This document shows, piece after piece, positions 52,381-60,626 of a stretch of 64,000 bases of DNA. This stretch comes from Gammaproteobacteria bacterium TMED1 (GTDB lineage: Bacteria; Pseudomonadota; Gammaproteobacteria; Pseudomonadales; Azotimanducaceae): NCBI GenBank assembly GCA_002167855.2, contig NHBG02000020.1, positions 279,117 to 343,116 of the forward strand. The letters are read 5' to 3'. Each line of letters starts with the position of its first letter. The stretch's first letter is position 1. A program made the position numbers and the translations under genes. A model generated the notes under the pieces. That model had not been told where the DNA came from. It was given only the letters and a program-made list of their open reading frames with translations, and did no database searches.

Positions 52381-53679
52381 TTAAAGGATATAGCCTCGTT
52401 CATTATGCAGAGAAACATCTAGGCCCTCTGACTCTTGTTCTTCATCGACTCTTAGACCAATGAGAGAATCTAAAATCTTTAGGATGATGAAACTACAGAT
52501 ACCGGTATAAACTATAGTTGAGACGATGCCAATTGCCTGGGCCCCCAACTGAGCACTAATCGAGGAATTTCCTCCTCCAAAGCCAGCTCCGCCGAACTGG
52601 GTTGCGCACAAGATACCGACGCCTAGAGCACCGATTATTCCACCAACGGCATGTACACCGAATACATCTAAACTATCGTCATAGCCCACCGCCCTCTTGA
52701 GGGCAGTAGAAGCGAAGAAACACCCAACCCCGGCAACTAAACCAAGAGCTATCGCTCCCATAGGCCCAATCGATCCGCAGGCTGGGGTAATGGCCACTAG
52801 TCCAGCTACCGCTCCAGAAGCGATTCCCAAAACACTTGGTTTACCGTGTTTAAGCCATTCAGCAAACATCCAAGCAAGAGCTGCCGCAGCAGTAGCTAAT
52901 TGGGTCACCGCCATCGCCATCCCAGCCACGTTATCAGCAGCCAACTCACTCCCTGCGTTGAAACCGAACCATCCAACCCAGAGCATGGAAGCTCCAACAA
53001 TAGTTAATCCAAGATTGTGAGGAGGCATTTGAGTTTTGGGATATCCTTCCCTTCTTCCCATTACGATAGCCGCGACCAACCCCGCTATACCTGCATTAAT
53101 GTGGACGACGGTACCTCCGGCGAAATCAAGAATGCCATAATCGCCTAACCATCCGCCACCCCATACCCAGTGACAGACAGGGGCATAACATATCGTCACC
53201 CAAAGTGTCATAAAAATAAGTAGTGCTGAAAACTTCATCCTCTCCGCGAACGCTCCAACAATTAGCGCAGGAGTAATAATGGCGAAAGTCATCTGAAAAG
53301 TCATAAATACCGTTTCAGGAATGGAGCCAGACATTGCATCAACCGTGACGCCCGACAAAAAGGCCTTGTCCAATCCCCCCACAAAAGCGTTTACCGATCC
53401 ACCATCACTAAAAGCCAAACTGTAAAGATAAAGAGCCCATAAAATAGACATTAGCCCCGTGATAGCGAAACACTGCATTAACACCGAAAGTACGTTTTTG
53501 CTTCGAACCATTCCCGCGTAAAACAATGATAATCCTGGAATAGTCATGAACAGCACCAGAACCGTAGCGGTGATCATCCAAGCTGTATCTCCAGAGCTTA
53601 GTTCATCCGCGATCCCTAAACTTGGTAGGAGCAGAAGCCCCGCGAGAAAAACTCGCGCCAGATTTTTTATTTTCAACAT
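52381..53679 (-). CDS. amtB: Ammonium transporter AmtB
   Basis: A 432-residue ammonium channel from ATG 53679, chosen because GGAGAGAGA precedes it; the frame is open to 53733 but the extra 18 residues are unlike a signal peptide. A signal peptide (about 5-26) is followed by 11 membrane helices. Pore histidines are seen in GGTVVHINAG and FGVHAVGGIIGALG; the Asp of ILDFAGGTV and PGLSLFYAGMVRSKN are conserved. It takes up ammonium when nitrogen is scarce. A near-perfect sigma-54 promoter lies 82 bp upstream. No glnK accompanies it, unlike the usual glnK-amtB operon. Confidence 0.94.
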   Translation of the reverse strand: MLKIKNLARVFLAGLLLLPSLGIADELSSGDTAWMITATVLVLFMTIPGLSLFYAGMVRSKNVLSVLMQCFAITGLMSILWALYLYSLAFSDGGSVNAFVGGLDKAFLSGVTVDAMSGSIPETVFMTFQMTFAIITPALIVGAFAERMKFSALLIFMTLWVTICYAPVCHWVWGGGWLGDYGILDFAGGTVVHINAGIAGLVAAIVMGRREGYPKTQMPPHNLGLTIVGASMLWVGWFGFNAGSELAADNVAGMAMAVTQLATAAAALAWMFAEWLKHGKPSVLGIASGAVAGLVAITPACGSIGPMGAIALGLVAGVGCFFASTALKRAVGYDDSLDVFGVHAVGGIIGALGVGILCATQFGGAGFGGGNSSISAQLGAQAIGIVSTIVYTGICSFIILKILDSLIGLRVDEEQESEGLDVSLHNERGYIL

Positions 53680-53760
53680 TTCTCTCTCCACAATAACTGT
53701 TTCACTTTTTGTCCCGCGCACCATTTTTGACAAGTCGCACGGCCTCCGAACGTTTTAAAA

Positions 53761-53777
53761 AGCAAAGTTAGTGCCAA
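53761..53777 (-). promoter_or_regulatory. Sigma-54 (-24/-12) promoter of amtB
   Basis: Read leftward the sequence is TTGGCACTAACTTTGCT, matching the sigma-54 consensus TTGGCAC-N5-TTGCW with the invariant GG and GC dinucleotides 10 bp apart. Transcription would start near 53750, leaving about 70 nt of leader before ATG 53679. NtrC control is expected from biology but I found only an uncertain half-site upstream (TGCAC, near 53858). Confidence 0.82.
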
Positions 53778-53975
53778 TTAAGGGCATTAATAAGGAAGTT
53801 AGCGGATTAACTTACCTAAAATAGGTTTTGGTATGGTTTTGACTTACTTATGAAGGAATAAAAAGATCTACTTTAGTGCATACAAAATAGTTATGCTCTA
53901 TTTTAGATCAACAAAAAGATTCATATCAGTCTTTGTAGCTTTGTATATACTTAGGAAAAACTTCTAAAACCTACT

Positions 53976-54875
53976 TTGATTATAAAAGCACCCCCGTGGT
54001 TTGATCGTTACGTAACGGTAGCTGCGTCTGATCATTCGATTCCTGTCAATGACTGCAGCATCCATTATCGAAAGTGGCAAAAAGACAGTGATTCCGACAA
54101 ACCAACGTTACTATTTGTGCATGGAAATGGCGCTAATCTTCACTGGTGGGATTTTATTGCTCCTGCATTCCTGGAAAATTGCAACGTTGTCGCAATTGAT
54201 CTCTCCGGTTCAGGTGATAGCGAACACAGGAATGAGTATTCGCTTGAAGTTTTCGCTCAGGAGATAATCGGAGTTTGCGAGGATGCAAACCTTAGAAATA
54301 TTACGGTAGTAGGGCATAGCTTTGGGGGTAGCGTTGCACGCTCATGCGCTTTTTTAAATCCCGGTTTTTTTTCTCAGCTGATTATGGTGGATAGTAGCTT
54401 TGAACAACGGAGAGATCGCGCGGTAACGCTTAGAAAAAAAAAGCCTATTGGGAGGTATTACGCTAGTTTAGCGGAAGCAAAAAAACGCTTTAAATTACGT
54501 CCCTCCCAACCTTGCTTAAACCGTTATATCCTTGACTATATTGCAGGTCATTCCTTAATAAAGACGGTATCAGGCTATTATTTTAAATTGGATCAGCAAA
54601 TTTTTAAAAAAATGAAGCAAAGCGGCTTGCCCGACGCTCTATCCATGCTTAAGGATATATCTTGTCCCGTGGGATTAATTTATGGAGAAAAAAGCCGATT
54701 TTTTACTTCTCATAGCATCCAAATTTTGGAGCGAGTCATACCAAGCTCTCATATTTTAAGTATAAGAAATGCTCACCACCATCTATTTCTAGAATATCCA
54801 GAAAAATTTATTGAATCTCTGGGTAAACTCACGGTCCTGATGACTCCAACTGATCCACCAATTGATTCGCCTTAG
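53976..54875 (+). CDS. Alpha/beta-hydrolase
   Basis: A 299-residue alpha/beta-hydrolase starting with TTG at 53976 (no ATG nearby keeps the fold). LLFVHGNGANLHWWDF supplies the oxyanion HGNG loop, VVAIDLSGSGDSE the next strand, VVGHSFGGSVARS the nucleophile Ser115, and IRNAHHHLFLEYP the catalytic His; the acid is likely the Asp or Glu in LIYGEKSRF. The family covers esterases, epoxide hydrolases and lactonases; nothing here fixes a substrate. Its 3' end overlaps the small minus-strand gene by 47 nt. Confidence 0.82.
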   Translation: MIIKAPPWFDRYVTVAASDHSIPVNDCSIHYRKWQKDSDSDKPTLLFVHGNGANLHWWDFIAPAFLENCNVVAIDLSGSGDSEHRNEYSLEVFAQEIIGVCEDANLRNITVVGHSFGGSVARSCAFLNPGFFSQLIMVDSSFEQRRDRAVTLRKKKPIGRYYASLAEAKKRFKLRPSQPCLNRYILDYIAGHSLIKTVSGYYFKLDQQIFKKMKQSGLPDALSMLKDISCPVGLIYGEKSRFFTSHSIQILERVIPSSHILSIRNAHHHLFLEYPEKFIESLGKLTVLMTPTDPPIDSP

Positions 54876-55002
54876 TTTCGAGTTCCGCAATAAGTTCTTT
54901 GGTAACATGAACAGAAAGTGCAACGGCTCGTTTTGGACCAAGTTTTCTTAAACCAGAGGCAATATCCTCAGCAAGGAGTTTTATTTCATTTGGGTTGCCC
55001 AT
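54829..55002 (-). CDS. Small unknown protein (57 aa)
   Basis: A 57-residue ORF from ATG 55002, preferred over ATG 55011 because GGA lies at normal distance only from the former. The product (MGNPNEIKLLAEDIASGLRK start) is a mainly helical, amphipathic charged protein with no recognised family and ends LVDQLESSGP. It overlaps the 3' end of the hydrolase gene by 47 nt and starts 95 nt from the divergent 90-residue gene. Plausible but unproven. Confidence 0.5.
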   Translation of the reverse strand: MGNPNEIKLLAEDIASGLRKLGPKRAVALSVHVTKELIAELETKANQLVDQLESSGP

Positions 55003-55096
55003 CGCGCTCATCCTTTAGATTTGATAATTCATTATGATACCTTAAGGCCTGCAAACTGTCTCTGGCGACAACTTATACAATTCCTGGAAAAAGCTT

Positions 55097-55369
55097 ATGC
55101 CGAAAGTTACAGTAAATTACCGTGGTGCCATACTAACCGTCGAATCAGATGACGATGAAGGCCGACTATTAATTAACGGGCTCATTCGAGCGCGAATCAA
55201 ATTAACACCAACAACACGATTAACATCTACTGTGCAAACAGACTACGAGTGGCATGAATTAATCGAGGGAACAATAAAACGAAAAGCTGGTAAAGTAACG
55301 CTTGCTATTCATGCAAATAATGTTGAGATCGCCTTGGAGACTTTCTCACTACAGACCTATTTGGAATAA
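55097..55369 (+). CDS. Small unknown protein (90 aa)
   Basis: A 90-residue protein of mostly beta character (MPKVTVNYRGAILTVESDDD start, later KAGKVTLAIHANNVEIAL). No cysteines, signal or membrane segment. I do not recognise a family. An AAGC-type weak ribosome site precedes ATG 55097. It is divergent from the 57-residue gene and followed by the RNA candidate at 55.5 kb. Confidence 0.55.
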   Translation: MPKVTVNYRGAILTVESDDDEGRLLINGLIRARIKLTPTTRLTSTVQTDYEWHELIEGTIKRKAGKVTLAIHANNVEIALETFSLQTYLE

Positions 55370-55470
55370 GGAAACAACAAAATTTTATGGGATACAGTAA
55401 CTCTCAATCTAAGTAATATTTCAGTTATCCAATTTTGACTGAGCGTTCAAATATAACCTTATTTAAGTCT

Positions 55471-55499
55471 TTGACAGTTAGGGGCTGCTAGTTTATAAA
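55471..55499 (+). promoter_or_regulatory. Near-consensus sigma-70 promoter for the intergenic RNA
   Basis: TTGACA (55471-55476) and TATAAA (55494-55499) are separated by exactly 17 bp. Six of six and five of six positions match the sigma-70 consensus. A start point near 55506 is expected. The nearest plus-strand gene upstream ends at 55369 and no plus-strand CDS follows, so it should drive the RNA at 55506-55708. Confidence 0.75.
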
Positions 55500-55505
55500 T
55501 TAGTT

Positions 55506-55708
55506 AATGATTTTGCAGATTGTTACCGTGCTCGCAGTTCTATCCAGGGGGAACCGCCAAGCGCGCCCATGGTACCCTGAGTTTGTAAGGAGGTGATCCC
55601 ATTAATAGTCAATCTATTAGGGGAGCCTCCGAGTTAAACTAGCGTTTTCTCGGAGTCTGCTCCCCATACGTATGACGAAGCCCTGGGGGATCCCTCCCAG
55701 GGCTTTTT
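55506..55708 (+). ncRNA. Candidate structured small RNA with 16S 3'-end complementarity
   Basis: About 200 nt between a strong promoter and a strong terminator with no credible ORF. TAAGGAGGTGATCC (55586-55599) is an exact 14-nt complement of the near-universal 16S rRNA 3' end. Fold A pairs GGAGG (55589-55593) with CCTCC (55626-55630), CCC with GGG, and TAATAG (55603-55608) with CTATTA (55614-55619), hiding that stretch. Fold B pairs GGGGAG and CTCCGAG (55620-55633) with CTCGGAG and CTCCCC (55649-55665), using the same CCTCC and so exposing it. CAGGG/CCCTG also frame a 5' hairpin (55546-55579). It does not match 6S, SRP RNA or tmRNA as I know them. Confidence 0.6.
55678..55708 (+). terminator. 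Intrinsic terminator of the intergenic RNA
   Basis: AAGCCCTGGG and CCCAGGGCTT form a perfect 10-bp stem around an 8-nt loop, followed by a T-run (TTTTT). It ends just before the metR stop codon on the opposite strand. Confidence 0.87.
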
Positions 55709-55717
55709 AAATGAGGG

Positions 55718-56632
55718 TTAAGCAACTTTGATCCCAGCTAAATTATTAAAGCAAGTTTCCTTAGATGTTAGGATAAATTCTTCCATAAAGGGATGGGTTA
55801 ACTGATCTTCACGAATAGCAGCAAAAAGCGTGCTCCAAAGGCCTCGATCGCCAAGCGGAATAGCGTCAATCGTCTGGCGCTCAAGGTATTCTGTGAGTGC
55901 CCAATTAGGCAAAGCAGCAACACCCCTTCCATTTGCCACCAGCTGAACCATCATAGGAGTGAGCTCAGCTGTACGCACACTCTCTGGCTGAATATCATCC
56001 AAATCCAGAAATCTTCTGAATATATCAAGTCGGTTTCTATCAACCGGATAGGTAATTAGGACTTGATTCTTGAAATCACTAGGCAAAACGTAAGGCTGCG
56101 AGCGAAAAATATGATTGACAGGGATGGCAAGCATCGACTCGTACTTAAAAAGTGGGATATATTTTAAGCCAGGTAAATCTAGAGGATCTGACGTAATCAC
56201 TAAATCCAAATCCCCTCGACTCAGCGCTGGAATTGGCTCAAAACTGAAACCACCAGTTAAATCCAACTCAACGTCTGGCCAATCACCACGATACTTATCG
56301 ATTGCGGGTAACAACCATTGAAAGCAGCTATGACACTCGATGCAGATATGTAATCTTCCAGTTTCCCCCCCAGCCAACCGAGCTATATCCCTCTCAGCCC
56401 CACGAACCAAAGGAAGAATATCATCTGCAAGCCTAAGCAAAACTCGTCCAGCGCTCGTAAATGTCGGAGGCTTGGTCTTGCGAGCGAACAACTTACAGCC
56501 TAATTTATCCTCAAGATCTTTTAGTTGGTGCGACAAAGCAGATTGCGTCAAGGATAGCCGGTCGGCTGCCTCGACTAAACTGCCAGTATCACGTAAAGCT
56601 ACCAATGTTCGCATATGCCTGAATTCAATCAT
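55718..56632 (-). CDS. metR: LysR-family methionine regulator MetR
   Basis: A 304-residue LysR regulator closely resembling MetR. The N-terminal winged HTH has LVALRDTGSLVEAADRLSLTQSALSHQLKDLE in outline and the effector domain has IECHSCFQWLLPAI, DLVITSDP and LITYPVDRNRLDIFRRFL. The IECHSC and YPV-R-RLD segments match E. coli MetR, which responds to homocysteine and controls met genes. The frame opens with TTG 56635, but the ATG at 56632 gives the usual MIEF/MIEV start. Other methionine functions (patB, the SAM-II-controlled gene) lie within 7 kb. Confidence 0.94.
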   Translation of the reverse strand: MIEFRHMRTLVALRDTGSLVEAADRLSLTQSALSHQLKDLEDKLGCKLFARKTKPPTFTSAGRVLLRLADDILPLVRGAERDIARLAGGETGRLHICIECHSCFQWLLPAIDKYRGDWPDVELDLTGGFSFEPIPALSRGDLDLVITSDPLDLPGLKYIPLFKYESMLAIPVNHIFRSQPYVLPSDFKNQVLITYPVDRNRLDIFRRFLDLDDIQPESVRTAELTPMMVQLVANGRGVAALPNWALTEYLERQTIDAIPLGDRGLWSTLFAAIREDQLTHPFMEEFILTSKETCFNNLAGIKVA

Positions 56633-56779
56633 CAATTATGATCATTTTTCTAGGTGTTTGAGATCTATCGTATTTCAGTTAGATATAATTCTCTCACTCT
56701 CCAAATAGATCTCTTAAGGAGACGTAACTTCAACATGGAATCAATTGATTGAGATAACTATAATCCCATATTTAACTAA

Positions 56780-56959
56780 TTATGCCAGAAAAAAAATAAC
56801 CAAATAAATCAAAGGGAACAAAATCAAGCAGTAACAAACAATGTTATTTGTGACAGGCCATTTTTCCTCCTGGCTCACGGGCAAGATTTCGCCGAAAACC
56901 AGCCAAAGACAGCAACCCGTAATTAGTGCAAGTATTAAACTGAACAGTATTAAACTCAT
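56780..56959 (-). CDS. Small two-helix membrane protein downstream of moeA
   Basis: A 59-residue ORF missed by simple length filters. It starts with ATG 56959, 12 nt after the moeA stop, with purine-rich GGGGATAGAAGG upstream, and ends at 56780. Two hydrophobic stretches (about 2-23 and 40-58) flank a short polar loop (GEILPVSQEEKWPVTNN in outline), giving a small hairpin membrane protein. Start spacing and position suggest it belongs to the moaB-moeA transcript. No family recognised. Confidence 0.6.
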   Translation of the reverse strand: MSLILFSLILALITGCCLWLVFGEILPVSQEEKWPVTNNIVCYCLILFPLIYLVIFFLA

Positions 56960-56971
56960 ACCTTCTATCCC

Positions 56972-58189
56972 CTAAACAAGGTAATACTTTATTTTATCCC
57001 CATACTGAATCCGCTGCCCAATATCTGCTTCTGCAAGGGCATCAGCCCAAACGACTGAGGATATTATTCCAGAGCCTTGATCATCATATTTACTAAGCCA
57101 AACCTCTCCTAAAGAGTTCACGGAAAGCCTTACCCTCAAGTATTCGCGTCTACTCCCAGCCTGGAATTCAAAATCTGATAACCCATAATAGTAATTGGCT
57201 AAAGGCCGATTACCTCCTTGCAACGCAATAAGATAAGGTTTAGCAATCATAAGGAAAGTAACGAATGTAGATACAGGATTGCCTGGCAGGCCGAAAAATG
57301 GTTTCCCATTTACGCTACCAAATGCCAGAGGCTTCCCCGGCTTTATTGCCAATTGCCAAAGATCCAGAGATCCAAGGGATTCGACGGCTACTCGAACATG
57401 GTCCTCTTCACCCACTGAAACACCGCCAGTACAAAGTATGCAGTCACTGCTATTAGCTGCTTCCATAAGCGCTGTGCGAGTAGCTTCAAAGTCATCCTCG
57501 ATAATTCCAATATCTATCACTTTCATACCAAGTTCTCGCAAAAGCCCAGCAAGAGTGTATCGATTGCCATTATATATTTTTCCTGGCGCTAAATCATTTG
57601 GCGGCTCAACTAACTCGTTACCTGTAGAAATAATTGCGATCTCCAATGGACGAAATATATCTAGCCGAGAAAGCCCGACCGAGGCGATCAGTCCAAGATC
57701 CTTAGGCATTATGCGATGACCTGCAGAGAATATAATCTGCCCCTTCTTAATATCCTGTCCTTGCGGTCGAACATTTTCGCCAAAAGATGGGAGCTTATTA
57801 ATTGTGACCAGATTATCGTTCGAAGAAGTATTCTCCTGAATTACGACGGAATCCGAACCTTGAGGCATGGGTGCTCCGGTAAAAATTCTTACTACAGTTT
57901 TGGAAGCAAGAGGTTTACCCACAACACCAGCAGGAATTCTATTACTAACTCTGTACCTTTTACCCACAGCTATAGAATCCAGTCGAACCGCGTATCCGTC
58001 CATCGCACTAGTGTCTACTGGCGGAATAAATACTTGCGATCTTATATCTTCCGCAAGATATTTACCTGAGCTTTCATCTAAGTTTACCTCAAGACGACTA
58101 AGTGTGGGGTTCACACAATCAAGTAGCTCCTCAATAACCCTATCTACCTCAGACAACGAGAGTGCCATATTTTTTCGGTACTTACTCAC
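56972..58189 (-). CDS. moeA: Molybdopterin molybdenumtransferase MoeA
   Basis: A 405-residue MoeA (E. coli 411) that inserts molybdate into adenylated molybdopterin. Typical features: VFIPPVDTSAMDGYAVR, RIFTGAPMPQGSDSVV, GISIISTGNEL-type IAIISTGNELVEPP, ILCTGGVSVGEEDHV and KPGKPLAFGSVNGKPFFGLPGNPVST in outline. The GTG start at 58189 shares one base with the moaB stop (TAGTG) and has AAGG upstream. Molybdoenzymes are expected elsewhere in the genome. Confidence 0.95.
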   Translation of the reverse strand: MSKYRKNMALSLSEVDRVIEELLDCVNPTLSRLEVNLDESSGKYLAEDIRSQVFIPPVDTSAMDGYAVRLDSIAVGKRYRVSNRIPAGVVGKPLASKTVVRIFTGAPMPQGSDSVVIQENTSSNDNLVTINKLPSFGENVRPQGQDIKKGQIIFSAGHRIMPKDLGLIASVGLSRLDIFRPLEIAIISTGNELVEPPNDLAPGKIYNGNRYTLAGLLRELGMKVIDIGIIEDDFEATRTALMEAANSSDCILCTGGVSVGEEDHVRVAVESLGSLDLWQLAIKPGKPLAFGSVNGKPFFGLPGNPVSTFVTFLMIAKPYLIALQGGNRPLANYYYGLSDFEFQAGSRREYLRVRLSVNSLGEVWLSKYDDQGSGIISSVVWADALAEADIGQRIQYGDKIKYYLV

Positions 58190-58692
58190 TAATGAGAACC
58201 TTTTTTGATTAGCTCTGCAAAATTACAGGGTCGATGGTTTATATCTAGCTGATCCTTAAGAATCTTAAGCCAAGCGGTCTTACATGCGCCTGGGGATCCT
58301 GGTATGCAGAAAACTAGGCTACCGTTTGCCATGCCTCCTACGGCTCTGGATTGCAGAGTGGACGTACCAATTTCTTCATAGGAAACAGCTCGAAACAGCT
58401 CACCAAATCCATCAATTCTCGAATCCAGTAAAGGCTTAATCGCTTCGGGAGTTGAGTCTCTAGAAGTGAAACCCGTTCCTCCGGTTATAAGTATCACCTC
58501 TATCCCTGGACTAGCTATCCAAGTCGATACCCTTGAGCGAAGGAGATATAGATCATCTTTCTCAATTTCATATCCAATCAAATTATGGCCATCCTCTTCC
58601 AGTACTTCGCAAAGATACTGACCAGACGTATCAGTATCTCTAGTGCGAGTGTCCGATACTGTTAATACCGCAACATTTAAGGGCTCAGGCAT
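58189..58692 (-). CDS. moaB: Molybdopterin adenylyltransferase-like MoaB/MogA
   Basis: A 167-residue protein of the MoaB/MogA fold. LNVAVLTVSDTRTRDTDTSG start, ILITGGTGFTSRDSTPEAI and FCIPGSPGACKTAW are the family motifs. The family binds molybdopterin and adenylates it before molybdate insertion (MogA); E. coli MoaB itself is not clearly required. The name MoaB is preferred by similarity, with moeA immediately downstream. Confidence 0.9.
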   Translation of the reverse strand: MPEPLNVAVLTVSDTRTRDTDTSGQYLCEVLEEDGHNLIGYEIEKDDLYLLRSRVSTWIASPGIEVILITGGTGFTSRDSTPEAIKPLLDSRIDGFGELFRAVSYEEIGTSTLQSRAVGGMANGSLVFCIPGSPGACKTAWLKILKDQLDINHRPCNFAELIKKGSH

Positions 58693-58749
58693 ATTGAACT
58701 CCAGCAGTGAATGTTTCTAACTAAGAATCTGAATTCTTTATTGTAGCCA

Positions 58750-59904
58750 CTAGCTACTATAGTGACTATTACCGAAATGCTTATCGACTGCCTGAGCTAT
58801 CCGATCCCAAGCTTCTGTGAGAATTGCTCGTGGACACCCAAAGTTTAAGCGCATAAACCCTGGTCCTCCGAATTCCTCACCATCCGACAAACCAACTCCA
58901 GCTTCTTCAAAAAAAGATGGTGCATCATCAAGTTTCAGCCCCCTCACATCGAGCCAAGCTAGGTAAGTAGCCTCGACTTTATTCATTTTGATCCCAGGTA
59001 TTTCTTCGACTCGCTTTTCGCAGTAATCTCTATTTCCCTGTAAATATTTAAGAACCTGACGCCGCCAAGATTCGCAGTCACGATATGCAGATATCATCGC
59101 AGTGTAGGAAAAGAGACTAACGTCTCCAACAACACCCTGACTAGCTGCTAAAAATTTTTCACGTAATGCCTGATTTTTAATTATCGCAATGCCGCCACCA
59201 ATACCCGCTATATTGTAAGTCTTTCCAGGACTAATTAAGGTCACCAAATTCTCTTCAATTCTCTCATCGACCTTCGCTAAGGGTATATGAGTTCTTCCAT
59301 CGAATACTAGATCGCAATGAATTTCATCTGAACAAACTAACATGTCATGATTTAGACAAAGATCAACAATCTCTCGAAGTTCCGAGAAACTCAGCACCCT
59401 ACCAATAGGATTAAAAGGGTTGCAGAGTAATAGGAGCCGGCTTTTAGCAGTAATGGCATTACGAAGCGCAAACAAAGGGTATTGGTAGCCTCGGCTAGCT
59501 GGCTCGGTATCGATTCTAATGAGTTTACGACCACTGGTCTCTGGCGCCTTAAGAAATGGAGGATAAATTGGCGCCGCAGTTATCACAGACTCATCTGGCT
59601 GGACCCATGATCTGCAGACCGTATTTAGACCCTGGACAACGCCAGGTATGAACAGGATCTCATTGTGTTCTACTGACCAGTCATAACTATCTTTAAGCCG
59701 CTCGACGATTACTGCTCTTAATTCATCCGGAGCATCTGTGTACCCGAAATCCCCCGAGTCTGAACGTTCTTTTAGAAAATCGCTAATAGCTTGGGGAGCC
59801 TTGAAATCCATATCAGCAATCCACATAGCTAACACATCAGTATCCCTGTACTTCATCCACTTGGTGCTGTCCTTCCTATCAATCACTAGGTCAAAATTAT
59901 CCAT
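58750..59904 (-). CDS. patB: PatB/MalY-type cystathionine beta-lyase or C-S lyase
   Basis: A 384-residue fold-type I PLP enzyme of the MalY/PatB group. FDLVIDRKDSTKWMKYRDTDVLAMWIADMDF in outline, LLCNPFNPIGRVLS, CSDEIHCDLVF and SPGKTYNIAGIGGG with the PLP lysine are typical. The family splits cystathionine or cysteine conjugates to homocysteine or thiol, pyruvate and ammonia. It is divergent from msrA (71 bp), and both relate to sulfur amino acids. Confidence 0.9.
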   Translation of the reverse strand: MDNFDLVIDRKDSTKWMKYRDTDVLAMWIADMDFKAPQAISDFLKERSDSGDFGYTDAPDELRAVIVERLKDSYDWSVEHNEILFIPGVVQGLNTVCRSWVQPDESVITAAPIYPPFLKAPETSGRKLIRIDTEPASRGYQYPLFALRNAITAKSRLLLLCNPFNPIGRVLSFSELREIVDLCLNHDMLVCSDEIHCDLVFDGRTHIPLAKVDERIEENLVTLISPGKTYNIAGIGGGIAIIKNQALREKFLAASQGVVGDVSLFSYTAMISAYRDCESWRRQVLKYLQGNRDYCEKRVEEIPGIKMNKVEATYLAWLDVRGLKLDDAPSFFEEAGVGLSDGEEFGGPGFMRLNFGCPRAILTEAWDRIAQAVDKHFGNSHYSS

Positions 59905-59975
59905 GATGCTATTTTGGCTTAAAGATCAGATATACTACCAGTATTATTCAGAGGAAAAGTACCGGATAGCCATAT

Positions 59976-60617
59976 ATGAATTTCTTAAGGAAACTCAAAC
60001 TACCAGATAAGACCACAGCCCTACCTGGACGAAATGAAACACTGGAGGTCCCCGATTACCATTTTGTAAACAGGAAATCGATCAAACCGCCTTTCTCAAA
60101 CGAACTCCAAACAATAATTTTTGGCATGGGTTGTTTCTGGGGTGCCGAGAGAATCTTCTGGGAGCAAGATGGTGTGCATGTAACAGCGGTTGGCTACGCC
60201 GGCGGGATTACCCCAAACCCGACTTACGAGGAGGTATGTTCTGGACTTACGGGACATAGCGAGGTGGTTCTTGTCGTTTTTAATCAACGTCAAATAACAT
60301 TTCAAACTCTACTTTCTATGTTTTGGGAGGGTCACAACCCAACGCAAGGGATGCGACAAGGGAACGATATCGGAACACAATATCGTTCCGGTATATATAC
60401 ATTTTCAAAGGAACAACAAACCTTGGCTGAGGCAAGTAGAGAAATTTTTCACGGCGCTTTAGCGGTCAAGGGGTTCCCTGCGATAACCACTGAAATTTAT
60501 CCAGCACCAACATTTTATTACGCGGAGCACGACCATCAGCAGTATCTCGCAAAGGTACCTAATGGCTATTGCGGCTTAGGCGGAACTGGAGTTACGTATA
60601 AAGCTGAAACTAATTGA
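59976..60617 (+). CDS. msrA: Peptide methionine sulfoxide reductase MsrA
   Basis: A 213-residue MsrA (E. coli 212). Catalytic Cys53 is in [32 protein letters not shown] follows, and [28 protein letters not shown] holds conserved substrate contacts (outline). The C-terminal resolving cysteine is likely in YCGLGG. It reduces the S-epimer of methionine sulfoxide. It is convergent with purC. Confidence 0.95.
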   Translation: MNFLRKLKLPDKTTALPGRNETLEVPDYHFVNRKSIKPPFSNELQTIIFGMGCFWGAERIFWEQDGVHVTAVGYAGGITPNPTYEEVCSGLTGHSEVVLVVFNQRQITFQTLLSMFWEGHNPTQGMRQGNDIGTQYRSGIYTFSKEQQTLAEASREIFHGALAVKGFPAITTEIYPAPTFYYAEHDHQQYLAKVPNGYCGLGGTGVTYKAETN

Positions 60618-60626
60618 ACCTGTATT

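Noticed and set aside
55540..55700. CsrA/RsmE-sequestering RNA (RsmZ/CsrB type)
   Set aside because: Five GGA motifs occur, but they do not sit in repeated short hairpin loops, and no GacA box (TGTAAG-N6-CTTACA) lies upstream.
55506..55708. 6S RNA (ssrS) or SRP RNA at the intergenic transcript
   Set aside because: Size and promoter are right for 6S, and CCCTGAG is present, but the long central bubble and 3' pairing of 6S cannot be drawn. The SRP GGAAGGAAGCAGCC-type loop is absent.
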